The position numbers and the translations under genes were made by a program. This document shows positions 45,441-55,917 of a DNA stretch of 64,000 bases, in pieces. This DNA is from Apophysomyces variabilis. Lineage: Eukaryota > Mucoromycota > Mucoromycetes > Mucorales > Mucoraceae. The notes under the pieces are model-generated. The model worked only from the letters and a program-made list of their open reading frames with translations. It did not search any database and had not been told where the DNA came from. Where the stretch lies: NCBI GenBank assembly GCA_002749535.1, contig MZZL01000394.1, forward strand, positions 310,001-374,000. Direction: 5' to 3'. How positions within the stretch are numbered: position 1 is the stretch's first letter; every line of letters begins with the position of its first letter.

Positions 45441-45760
45441 GAGTGCCCAAAAGAAGAGTGTCCCAATGACCAGCAGTACGCCAAAAAAGATATTACCAAT
45501 ATTACTATATATGACACTGTATGAAAACAAAGTATGCTAACAATCAAAATAAAATTATCTGAAGAGTAGGAGTGTTTGAAAGAAGAGTGCCTATAAGTGA
45601 GAGTGCCCAAAAGAAGAGTGTCCCAATGACCAGCAGTACGCCAAAAAAGATATTACCAATATTACTATATATGACACTGTATGAAAACAAAGTATGCTAA
45701 CAATCAAAATAAAATTATCTGAAGAGTAGGAGTGTTTGAAAGAAGAGTGCCTATAAGTGA
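45441..45760. repeat. 160-bp tandem duplication in the left MULE terminal repeat
   Basis: The unit starting GAGTGCCCAAAAGAAGAGTG is at 45441-45600 and again at 45601-45760, with a third partial start at 45761. The right terminal repeat has one unit only. Confidence 0.9.
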
Positions 45761-46327
45761 GAGTGCCCAAAAGTGGAAGTGTCTAAAAGTGGGAATGTCT
45801 GAAAACAGAGTTTTCAGGACGTGGAGAGTGCCTTAGCAGCAGGATGACCCAAGACGTGGGGACTTTATAAACTGAAGAATGCCTAAGAAGTGGGGATAAA
45901 GAAAAAAGAATAATGATATCTAAAGATTGGGGCATGTCTAAAGCTAGAAAAAGATGCAAGAGAGCTTTTTTTCTATGTAATGGGTAGTAGATAGCTTAAT
46001 AAGTATGAGTTAAATATTGTAACAGATTAATAGAAGATATTCTAGTATTAACAGTTCAAATGTACAAACAGATTATACAGAGTAATAGATTTGTGTTATT
46101 CAATCGTCCTTTCAAATGTAGTCAAACAATATATTACTGTTCCGTGGTTAAAATTTGTATATATATGAGGGGTAGCTTTTACAATCTATGCCATATTGCA
46201 AGAGTTTTATTTCTCATAAGTCTACCTCAGCAGATCACAATATAAGTAATGGCAGACCTCTTGTTGTAATTTAGTATAAGCGTTTCAGTATTTATATAGT
46301 CTAATAGATCTATACGTTGCTATCAAG

Positions 46328-49300
46328 ATGATCAGTTTGCTTACTACTGAGTATATGTCAAAGGCAGAAGTGCTTGCTGCAGCCCAGAAGAAGGCAAAGG
46401 AGGCTGGATTTGCTGTCATCACTAAAAGAAGCAACGATAAATCAATTTATATCAAGTGCGTCCATGGCGGCAAATACAAGAACATTCATGGGGTAACTGA
46501 GGAATACCATCAGTGTAACTGGTCAAGCATGAGATGTGACTGTCCATGGCAGATGCGTGCTTCTTTTGAAAAGAATTCTCAGAAATGGATTGTCTGCTTT
46601 GTGGAGGATGTTCAAGTACATAACCATGACATGGCTGTAGACGTGAGGATTTATCACCAACACCATCAGCCTACTAAAGTGATGAAAGAGAGGATCCTCT
46701 CTATGAGTAAGAGCAAAAATAGACCAGCAAAGATCTATGAAGAAATTAGAGAAGACGATGGTGCACCTGTTATGTCTATGAAGGATATTTATAACTTCTG
46801 GCAAAAGGTGTTTGCTCAAGACAGCAATGGTCATTTTAGTAAGCTGTTCAAGTTTTTAATATCCCGCAACTATATTGTTCACTACAAGTTAGCAGAGGAC
46901 AGTAAAATGCTGAATGCCATTTTTGTCAGCCACTGCAATGCAATTGAGAAGGCCTTGCATTTTCCAGAAGTGGTGGTAATGGACGCTACCTATAATACAA
47001 GTTCAACAAAGATGCCGCTTGTAAATATGGTGGGGATCAGCAATCTGAGAACAAAGAAGCTGCGCACTTTCATGATTGCCTCCGCCCTAGTAACTGACGA
47101 AAAGTGTAAATCATATGAATGGATCACTCGCCAGATGAAATCTTTTATCTGGCAGTCGCATGACCCTAGATTATTCATCACTGATAATGAAAAGGCGCTA
47201 ATTAGGGCACTTAGAGAAGTGTTCCCATTGTCAAATCATATTTTGTACGCATGGCACATACACATGCATCTTGAACATCAGTTTAAGAGTAGCTTTAAGG
47301 ATGACAGTGGCAAGAAAGAGGAGCTATGATCAGTCATTATGAAGATGCTGTATTTGAGAACTGAAAAGGATTTCCAGAAAGCAGAAAGTAAATACTGAGA
47401 ATTAGCAAAAAAGGCGGCAAAGATCCAAGTTGACGATAAAAAGATCAAGAAGAAGAAAAGTCTGAAAGCAAATCATAAAAAGCCTTCTAGTGACCAATAC
47501 AGCAAGGGCAAAAATTCGCCAGATCCAGTAAGCAAAGGATAAATAGGCGTACAAAGACAGAAAGTGTCAAAGAAAGAAGAATGAAAGAAGATGATAGCTC
47601 AAAAGGAGAAGAAGATTCTCAAGTATTTGGATGGATAAGTAGAATGTTAAAGAATTCTAGCCTGTTCTGTAAACATAAATAGGCTAACATTATATCCAAT
47701 AGAGTATTGCAATACAAGCATAAATGGAGTGGTCCATATGCTGAAAAATATCTACATCTAGGTGCTAGATCAACGCAGCATGTGGAGGGCACACACTGGC
47801 ATATTAAGGAGACGCTCTAGACAACCAGAAACCTGGTAAAGACTTTCAATGCAATCAATATTTGGATGCGCAAAACTGTACGTATATTGTAAACAAGGTT
47901 ATTTGTAATATAGGGTTCATTAACCATAATTTGTATTTACATACAATAGGCTGAAGAAGAAAGAAAAGAATTCTTCACAGAAAAGCACAAGCGACCTGTT
48001 ATTGACGAAGCACACACTGAGGTTATAAAGAACTTGCTTGGCAAAGTGTCTTTCTATACAATCAATTGTGTAAAGCAATTGCTATGCAAGATGTCTGAAA
48101 ACGCAGAAGAAGCCAGCAAAGGAAATGCATCTAGCACAGAATGCATATGTCCCAAATGCATCAACTATGGTTTACCTTGCAAGCACACATTATTGTTGGG
48201 AGAGCCAATCTCTTTAGAATGTATTCCTCTCCATTGGCATCTTTCTACCTTTGAATGTAAGTTTTGATTGATTATATTTAACATGCAGTATTGATATTTA
48301 GCATTTATAGACATGAAAAACCCATTGACGTCAAAATCCTCCAATACAAACGTTCAAGAAGAATGTTTATCTGTTATTTACCAGATTGAAGCGCTGTTTC
48401 AAAATGCAGAAACTGATCAGCAACGACTGGATCTGGTTGCTAAATTCAGGGCATTCATGAGCGAGTTGCTGCAAGTAACACCTGTCAAAGACATTGAGCT
48501 TTCTAAGGTCAAAACAAAAGGCCGTCCTAAAGCAACTAAAGGCAAATGAAAGGCATCCAGTTTTGAAGAAACAGCAAAGGAAGCCAAGAGAAAAAAGAAG
48601 AAGCTGTCAAAGCAAAAGAAGGAAAAAAAGATAAAAACATACGAACTACCATATAATGAGAACTTGTTTGTTCTTCCAGCCAAAAGAGGTCTTGAAGACA
48701 AGTATATTGAAGAGATCCAACGCAAACGGTAAAGTCAATAGTCTATTCTTCTGTGTAATTAATAATTTTATCCATAGAAATAAGGTTGATTCTGCCATCA
48801 AACAATTGCACTTTAAGGTGAACTCTGCTATTCCACCAGAATGCTATAATGGCACAATTGATGTACAACCTGATGGATGGTGTGGCTTTCAGGCTATTTC
48901 CCACCTTATCAAGGATAATAAAGATGCATTCTCGCTTATAAAGAAAGAGATGCTTGACACTCTTAACAAATATGCTACATCTACTAAGATGTGTTCCATT
49001 ATAATATAGAAGAGTTACAAAGAATAGTCTTATATGGCCAAGACTTAACCAAACCATACCCACCATGCCCTATGAGCCACTGGTTTATGTTTCCTTATTG
49101 CATACAACTAGCAGCAGATACTTATGAAACACTGATAGCAGTATACTCAGACGATGAAAGCAAAAACGCTATAGGCGACCTCATATATCTGCCATTATTC
49201 TATCTGTCTCACTGTCGTCCAAGCAAGTCTGGAAATCCTATTCTGCTTATCCTCCATCATGTAAGCCATTGTCATTGGGCTACTCTTGATCTTAAAAAGA

Positions 49301-49473
49301 GTATCAAAATGACATGGCCAACCATTGACCGCTTCTCTGAGTTAGCAAACAATCAATTAAATTCAGTCAACCTTATAAGGACGTTCTGGAGATATTTGTC
49401 AATCCAGAAAAAGAAGAAAAGTAATAACGTCACTGCAGACAAAGCCAGTTGTATAGAAATTATTAATGAATAA
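46328..49473 (+). pseudogene. MULE transposase with SWIM zinc finger and OTU-like cysteine protease
   Basis: The first open segment (46328-47326) has an N-terminal FAR1/WRKY-like zinc-binding part (CNWSSMRCDCPWQMRAS, VQVHNHDM) and the MULE catalytic core: VVVMDATYNTSSTKMPLVNM (about 46973-47030) and FITDNEKALIRALREVFP (about 47173). Past stops, EGTHWHIKETL (about 47785) and AINIWMRKTV follow. A SWIM finger CICPKCINYGLPCKH lies at about 48145-48189. Introns are likely at 48256-48309 and 48730-48779. Splicing the latter joins the transposase frame to an OTU-like domain: QPDGWCGFQAISHLI (Asp and Cys, about 48866) and, after a frameshift near 48990, SHCHWATLDL (candidate catalytic His, about 49264). 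TGAs near 47327, 47396 and 48547 fall where Trp could be expected in at least two cases. Probably inactive. Confidence 0.82.
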
Positions 49474-49859
49474 AAACTTAATCTCATTTTCTTTATAGTA
49501 CTAGATAAAATAAACTGTGTACATCAATTTCAAAGCCATATTACATATTTACATTAATAACGTCTCTTAGACATACTAAAAGATTAGGTACAGAGAAGAT
49601 ATTGAGCCTTTATAAAGTTTTCTTTGGGGCTTTGCAGGTTCTATTGAGTATGCTCTCTTTTAGATATTCTTACCATTGTATTTTATGTTTGTTTGTGTTC
49701 TGCAGGTATTGTCCACTTTCTTAAGCTTTCCCTTTCTTTTGGTACTTTTGTGTGCTATGCTACTGCTGCTCCCATTTTTAGATAATTTTTTTCTATTTCT
49801 CTTTCTCTATTTTTTTTGAACAGTCATATATACTACTATATGGTACTGTCTTTTCTTTT
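49474..49859. other. MULE internal non-coding sequence
   Basis: AT-rich and pyrimidine-rich sequence between the OTU-like region and the right terminal repeat. It probably contains the 3' untranslated part. No feature beyond that. Confidence 0.45.
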
Positions 49860-50201
49860 AGTGTTCTGCTTTTTGGGCAATCTCTTTTTTTGGGCACTCT
49901 TATTTTTGGGCACTCTCACTTATGGGCACTCTTCTTTCAAACACTTCTACTCTTCAGATAATTTTATTTTGATTGTTAGCATACTTTGTTTTCATACAGT
50001 GTCATATATAGTAATATTGATAATATCTTTTTTGGCGTACTGCTGGTCATTAGGACACTCTTCTTTTAGGCACTCCCAGCTTTTGGGCACTCTGCGTTTG
50101 CCAGACATTCGTATGTTCCCTGGCACTCACTGACTCAACTGGTAGTGGAGCCTAAATTATTGGGGGAAGAGTGCCTAAAGGGAGTTCCCGTAGTAATTCC
50201 C
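49860..50201 (-). repeat. Right terminal inverted repeat of the MULE
   Basis: It is the inverse of about 45315-45600, including GTGTCATATATAGTAATATT and GGGCACTCT motifs. Substitutions are scattered and mostly transitions. Confidence 0.85.
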
Positions 50202-51166
50202 ATCAGTAATCTCAATTAAGAGATTATTGAATTATAAAAACAGTTGCAATTATATGCAACTGAAAAAGCAAAGTGAGATGAGGAACAAAAAGAGCTTATA
50301 GCTCTTCTTCTGGCGCTTCAACCTAACAAAAACATAATATAAAATGAACTGACCACCAAAACAAAAAAAGAAAACAAAAAACCTAATGTTTCCCCTGCCC
50401 CTGTTACTGCTCTTCAAAAAGACAGCACCAACTCCAGCTCAGCAGACTTAATTTATGCTCCAGCTGAAAAACTGAGCTATGCAAAGACTGTGGCCAAGAA
50501 TATAGCCCCCCAAAAACCTCGCAAGCAAAAAGTGTCTCTCAAAACAATTCAATGTATACTTACTGCCCCTACTAGCCCCTCCTTGTATACCTTTATATAT
50601 TTGTCCTGCTGCCACCACCTTAGACACTCCCAAGTGTGTCAGTTTCTTAGAGTACTCAAAGTACAACAATCTCATATCATAGATGTCCAGTTTTTGCCTG
50701 TGGTACTATCACTCTTCTGGTGTACACAGAATACAAAAATGAGCTTATTAGTCTTTTAATGCAGAACAAGGTACCAGTGAAGCCCGCATTTGATCTAACA
50801 AATCCTGATATTTTGGATGATCCCAAATTGGCTTCCAGTACCATAACTGAACGTACTAAAATGGCTTGCAAGATTTATAAAGACTGCATGCTCTGTACCT
50901 GTCTCTGTCTCCCTGCCTATTTAGATTACAGTATTATGCGAGCCTTCATAACTACTATAGAAGCCAACCTTCGCCTCCTGCAAAATATAATGGAGCAATA
51001 TATTCAACAACGCCATACCAGTCATTCTTCCAACAAACCAGTATCAGAACCTCTCATGGTTGCTGATTTCCAAGCCCCCACTATAGACTTTATACTATTA
51101 GATGTTGACCTTGAGATGGACAGCTTTGATGAAATTGTTGTCAATAAAACAGATGAAGAATTATGA
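50202..51166 (+). pseudogene. LINE-2 ORF1 (main part)
   Basis: A coiled-coil-like start (EIIEL, KQLQLYATEKAK, EEQKELIALLLAL) is followed by a Lys/Thr-rich linker, AEKLSYAKTVAKNIAPQKPR (about 50461-50520), and, after a frameshift near 50710, the conserved C-terminal part KNELISLLMQNKVPVKPAFD, NPDILDDPKLASSTITER (to about 50855). It ends with acidic text and TGA at 51164. It resembles LINE-1 ORF1. Confidence 0.65.
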
Positions 51167-52324
51167 AGTGACTCACAATTGGATTATTCAATGCTCGTGG
51201 TTTAGGCTGCCAGCCAGTTGAGTTATTCAAATTGTGCTCACAAAACTCTGTAGACATTTTACTTGTTACTGAAACATTCCTTTCTAAGGGCAAGATTCCA
51301 TCTTGTCCTTAGAAGCAGATACACAATTATGGACAGGTGATGAGTGGGGTGAATTGTCATGGTGGTTTGTCCTTCTTTATTTGACCTAACTTTCCTTATC
51401 CTTACAAAGAATTCCCTATCACTAATCCTGACACTCTTTCTATTGGAATAGGGAAATATACCCTCCATAGACTTTACTTACCTCCAAAACTCAATCTTGA
51501 AATAGCATAATAATGGTACTCAACGCTTCCCTTAGATGAACATACCTTGATCCTTAGAGACTTCAACATTCAACTGGGTAGACGTATGGGTGACACATGT
51601 GTAACTTCTCATAGGTGGGATCATTTCAAAGTATAGTTAGACGACCACAGTTTAACACTTTAGAATGCAGAATTGGCTTATGGCATTAATATGTTTAATG
51701 GTGACCATGGGCAAAGCATTATCAACTACTTCATTTTGAATGAACCACAATTTCTCTTGCTTAAACTTGTGATTCACAATGAGGTAGACCTCTTGAGGTC
51801 TAATTATCACTTGTGCAAATTCTCATTTTTGCCTGCAACTGATCTTCCCACACTGCCCCCTACTGATGCTGCCCGCAGACAATGGCAATTACAAAGGCTA
51901 AGCGACCTAAAAGTCAAGGAACGTTATGTGAATCTTTTTAAGGAGCAGGCGTTACCCTTACTTGCAAATATACAATATACTTTTAATAGTCGTTGTCCTC
52001 CAGATGCTATACAAATAGAAAACCTGGTGAAAAGGCTCAATGAGTCAATTTACTCAGCGTTGGATAGGAGTGTTGGCGTATCATGACCTCACCAGCAGGC
52101 TTGGAAGTGGTTCTGGAATGACAAGCTTCAACAGCTAGTTGACGAGCAATGCCATCTATACTGTCATTGGAAACGGACATGCAATGACGACCTGGAGCAA
52201 GTGATGGTAAAACATGTATATAAGGATGTGTGCGTTGAATTCAAAAGGGCAGTATGTCACTCTTATGCTAAGACGTGGAAGGTATACTGCAACAAGATAC
52301 ATAAGGGGGGTCTAGAGGAGATGG
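51167..52324 (+). pseudogene. LINE-2 ORF2, endonuclease part (up to hAT-4)
   Basis: FNARGLGCQPVELFKLCSQN (about 51188) is the first endonuclease motif, then LLVTETFLSKG (about 51262), LILRDFNIQLGRRMGDTC (about 51550) and the region up to ARRQWQLQRLSDLKVKERYV (about 51870-51930). A linker follows (KWFWNDKLQQLVDE near 52110) until the hAT-4 insertion. Several stops and shifts. The segment 51673-52083 is a longer open piece of this frame. Confidence 0.75.
52317..52324. repeat. 8-bp target-site duplication of hAT-4 (left copy, GGAGATGG)
   Basis: GGAGATGG is repeated without change at 55918-55925. It is the only perfect hAT target duplication in the window. Confidence 0.92.
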
Positions 52325-52543
52325 TAGGGCTTGTAACTGGGCCGGGATGACCCGGGACCCGGCCCATATATTACCGGACCGCCGGGCATCGGTCCAAGAA
52401 GTGGCCCAGATATGGTGGCCCAGCGTGTCACGGGTTGACATAGTGGCCCAGCCCAGTTATGGCCCGCCCAATTAGGGCTCGACCAGTTTATGGCCCGCTT
52501 AACTACCTAATAAATGCAGCCCACCCGACTACCCAATTATCTA

Positions 52544-52663
52544 CCCGTTTGCCCGTTTGCCCGTTTGCCCTGTTTGCCCGTTTGCCCGTTTGCCCGTTTG
52601 CCCATTTGCCCGTTTGCCCGTTTGCCCGTTTGCCTGTTTGCCCGTTTGCCCGTTTGCCCATTT
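52544..52663. repeat. 8-bp minisatellite (GCCCGTTT) in hAT-4
   Basis: About fourteen head-to-tail copies of GCCCGTTT with a few variants (GCCCATTT, GCCTGTTT), located between the left subterminal repeats and the promoter region of the transposase gene. Confidence 0.92.
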
Positions 52664-52985
52664 ATCTATATAGAGGCTGTTAGTAAACAAACATTTAAGC
52701 TAAATCAGTATAAGCGTACCTTGTGACTGTGAGAAAATTTTTACTTATATATGGCGTTTCGCTCTGGTTTCTCTTACCATCATCCTTTATCTTCTCGTTT
52801 TCCTCTGCAAGTATTGGTGAAGACACAGTAGTCTTTTCCTTTTTTCTTTTCTTTGCTTTCAGGTTACAGCAAAGATACAGTGGTCTTTCTCTTCTTTCTT
52901 TTCATTTTCTTTTTATATTCATTTTGGTTTTAGTTTTCTTTTTTTTTCTCTCTCTCTTCACTTTTCCTTGAACGTAACTGCTAAG

Positions 52986-55423
52986 ATGTCATTTGATGAA
53001 GTCAGTTCAACAAACGATGCGGCCTCATTAAAAAGACATGCAAGCACTCTAACTGATGACATGCACAACACTACTCTTTCTGAATCCTCTACGTCAACAA
53101 GCGCTGCAAAAAGACAAAGACAAACAACAAGCATTGTCTGGAAGTTTTTTAGAAAAGCTGAATGGACAAATGAAACCAAACGTGCCAAATGCATTTTATG
53201 TGAGAGGTATACTTACAATTACTAGCATGCTCTTGGGTTCTTACAAAAGCAATTAGCAAAAACAAAGATTTCTTCGTCAAGTGTCACGATGGCAGTACAA
53301 AACAATCACTACTACATTTACAAACAAAGCATTATAGCGAGTATAGTGTTGCGAAGGGAGAGCCTGTGAAAGGCCTTGACAAGTACTTTGGCAGGTAGGT
53401 TGGATTGCAGATAGGTTTAATAATAGACTTACCAGTTTTTATATTAGTTCACTACAAAGACCATTTGACCAAAATGACTTCCGTAAAAAGCTTGCTGAGT
53501 GGGTCGTTGCCAATGACCAGCCGTTCTCTGAGGTTGAATCTGTACACTTCCGTAATCTTGTTCAAACGTTGCAACCTGCTGCTGCTATTGTCTCTGGGAA
53601 AACTATTCGTAACGACATTATTCAGAACTTTGAGGAAGGTCGGGCGCTGTTGAAAAAGAGACTGAATGTAAGTTTATTTCTTTTAATGAGCCATAGTATT
53701 AAATTTCATCTAGGATCTGGATGCAAAAATATCAATCACGCTTGATGTCTGGACCTCACCAAACTATCATTCTTTTCTGGGAGTAACAGGTCACTTTGTC
53801 AACGAAAACTGGGAACTTCAGGACGTCTTGCTGGATTTTATTCCAATGGTTGGCGCACATACGGGTGAAAATTTGGCGAAAGTATTCATGGACTCGATGC
53901 ATGACTTGAATATTGCTACAAAGGTAAATTGATATTAAGTACAATATCGTTTCTAAAAACATTGTAGATCCTGGCTATCACTACTGACAATGCCACCAAC
54001 AATGATACGATGATGATGGTCCTTGAAGAACAATGGGAAAAGCTCGGTGTACAGTTCAATGCAGCAAATCAACATAACCGTTGTATTGCGCATATAATAA
54101 ACCTTGGCGTGCAAGATGCTCTGAAAACATTGAATGTACTACCAACAGCTGAAGATGAAGATGAACCTGCAATTTTCCTTAGACTTGGTGGTATCGGAGA
54201 TACAGTTCAAAAGGTAAATTTCGTCTTTATTCAGCTTAAATTATAGTAACAAGTTCACATTATAGCTTCGGTCTTTGATTCGATCTATCCACATGTCAGT
54301 TAAACGTCGTGAACAACTTCAAACCTACATCAACACCACGGAAAACTGTCCGTCTATCCAACCAACACTTGACTGCAGAACACGATGGAACTCTACCACA
54401 GATATGATCGACAATGCAATCAAATTGAGAATTCCGTTGATGCTTTTAGTGGCTGCCGATAGAAAGGCGATGAGTATGTTTGAACTAAGTGATCATGAAT
54501 GGGACCTGTTGTCTGAATTTTTAAACTTATTTTCTGTAAGTATATTATATGTCTTCATGGTTATTGCTTACTTATTTTGTTCTGTAAAAGATTTTTCGAA
54601 CAACGACGTCGTTTTTGTCTGCATCAAAATATCCAACGATCAGTGCCGTCATCCCTGCCTATAATCTCATGATGGATAAGCTGGACAGATATACATCATC
54701 TTCACACGAACTTGCTACTGCCGCTGAAACATGCTTTCAAAAACTAAGAAAATACTATTGCAAAACCGACCTTTCACCAATCTGTTCTGTCGCTACAAGT
54801 AGGTTAAAACTATTTGACTTTTCCGATGACTTGTATGTTTACTCTGTATATTAGTTCTTGATCCACGATTGAAAACTGATTACTATCGAAAACATGAATG
54901 GGGTGATGAATGGATCGATTTCTGCAAAGAAAAATGCCAAGAAGTGTATGATGTTTACAAGCCTTTCATCTTGTATGACGATGAAGAACTGATGACAGCA
55001 CCAAGTGAAGGCTTACATGAGGCAAATACCAGCACCGATGCTGATCTTGATGAGTTTTTTGAACATATGTACGGCGACGTCAACAGCACAGCACTAAAGA
55101 AGAAAAGTAAAGCAACTGAACTTGATGACTACTTGGAAAAAGGCAAAGAAAGAACAAGCGATCCATTGTTGTGGTGGCGTGACAGACAAGCAGTATATCC
55201 AGTACTCTCTCGGATTGCTCGTGACTTTTTGGCAATTCCAGGTATCATTGATATCAATAGTTACCAAAATTATATTGACTTTAGAATAGGCTCCAGTGCA
55301 CCAATTGAACGTGTCTTTTCTAGCGGAAGGAATCTCATCTCACAAAGCCGATCGTCACTGAATGTTGAGACCATTCGAGCATGCATGCTAGAGAAACACC
55401 GAATTCGCACTCAATTGCACTAA
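52986..55423 (+). CDS. hAT transposase (about 677 aa, nine exons)
   Basis: Exons by GT-AG rule and frame: 52986-53206, 53257-53394, 53448-53667, 53714-53923, 53968-54213, 54266-54535, 54591-54798, 54855-55241 and 55290-55423; total 2,034 nt, in frame throughout. The BED zinc finger is split between exons 1 and 2 (CILC, then HLQTKH). The RNase H-like core has ITLDVWTSPNYHSFLGVTGH (exon 4), ITTDNATNND and CIAHIINLGVQ (exon 5) and CRTRWNSTTDMI (exon 6). The C-terminal dimerisation domain has LLWWRDRQAVYPVLSRIARD (exon 8) and SSAPIERVFSSGRNL (exon 9). The 48-nt last intron is a multiple of three and open, but hAT-5 has a stop in the same intron, supporting removal. Start chosen at the first ATG (52986). 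Cut-and-paste transposition is the known role; activity is inferred from the intact frame. Confidence 0.9.
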
Positions 55424-55917
55424 TTGCTTTACACTTTAATCTGGTCACTGTGTTTTTTGTCATTGCTTTTTTTTTTAATTCTTACTGTCAGTTTCTTTAT
55501 TTCGTTTTATTGCTTAGCTTTTTGCAACCAATTTTTTTTATTCACTAAAGGCTCTTTATATACTTAACTATACTTGTTACAAATAAATGCAATTGCATTT
55601 CACATCACTTAACTTGCGTTTGTTATGACGTTGCAATGACATGCATTACGAATCAGTTATTTAACATTGGGATCAATGTTTGAAATCAATTGAGCAATAA
55701 GTTTTGTCGGGAATCGGGTCAAGCATCGCTTTAGTTGACTGGGCTTTGGGCCAAGGTTGGGCCCAACTATAATGGCCCAGCGGGTCATGGGTCTATACTT
55801 TGACCCAGCCCAGTGGGCCATGGGCCAATATACTGACCCGGCCCACTTAGACCCGCCCACTTAAGGCCCATCTCAATTAAGGCCCACCCATTTATGACCC
55901 GCCCATTTCAAGCTCTA

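Larger units (their letters stand above)
45315..50201 (+). mobile_element. MULE (Mutator-like) DNA transposon with an OTU-protease domain (4,887 bp)
   Basis: Its ends are long inverted repeats: GAGAGTTACTATGGGCACTCC at the left and its near-complement at the right (from GGAATTACTACGGGAACTCCC on the other strand). The inverted repeat is over 300 bp long (right copy about 49860-50201) and rich in the motif GAGTGCCCAAAAG. The left copy is expanded by an internal 160-bp tandem duplication. An 8-bp target duplication is exact. It sits in ORF1 of LINE-2. Confidence 0.88.
52325..55917 (+). mobile_element. hAT-4 DNA transposon (3,593 bp), apparently intact
   Basis: It starts TAGGGCTTGTAA and ends with the complement of TAGAGCTTGAAA. 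The target duplication is perfect. GGCCCA and GGCCCG-type subterminal repeats fill 52340-52500 and 55735-55910. Its single gene has a clean nine-exon structure without stops. It is inserted in ORF2 of LINE-2. hAT-5 (60709-62159) is a broken relative with nearly the same right end. Confidence 0.95.

Noticed and set aside
45441..45780. CRISPR-like or satellite array
   Set aside because: The two 160-bp units lie within the left MULE terminal repeat and are repeated inverted at the other end; there are no spacers.
52459..52726. Short reading frames rich in Pro-Val-Cys-Pro near 52500-52700
   Set aside because: They are translations of the GCCCGTTT minisatellite.
55242..55289. Treating the last hAT-4 exons as one continuous exon
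   Set aside because: The 48 bp are open, but hAT-5 has a longer version with a stop at the same place, and removal gives the usual hAT motif FLAIPGSSAPIERVFSSG.
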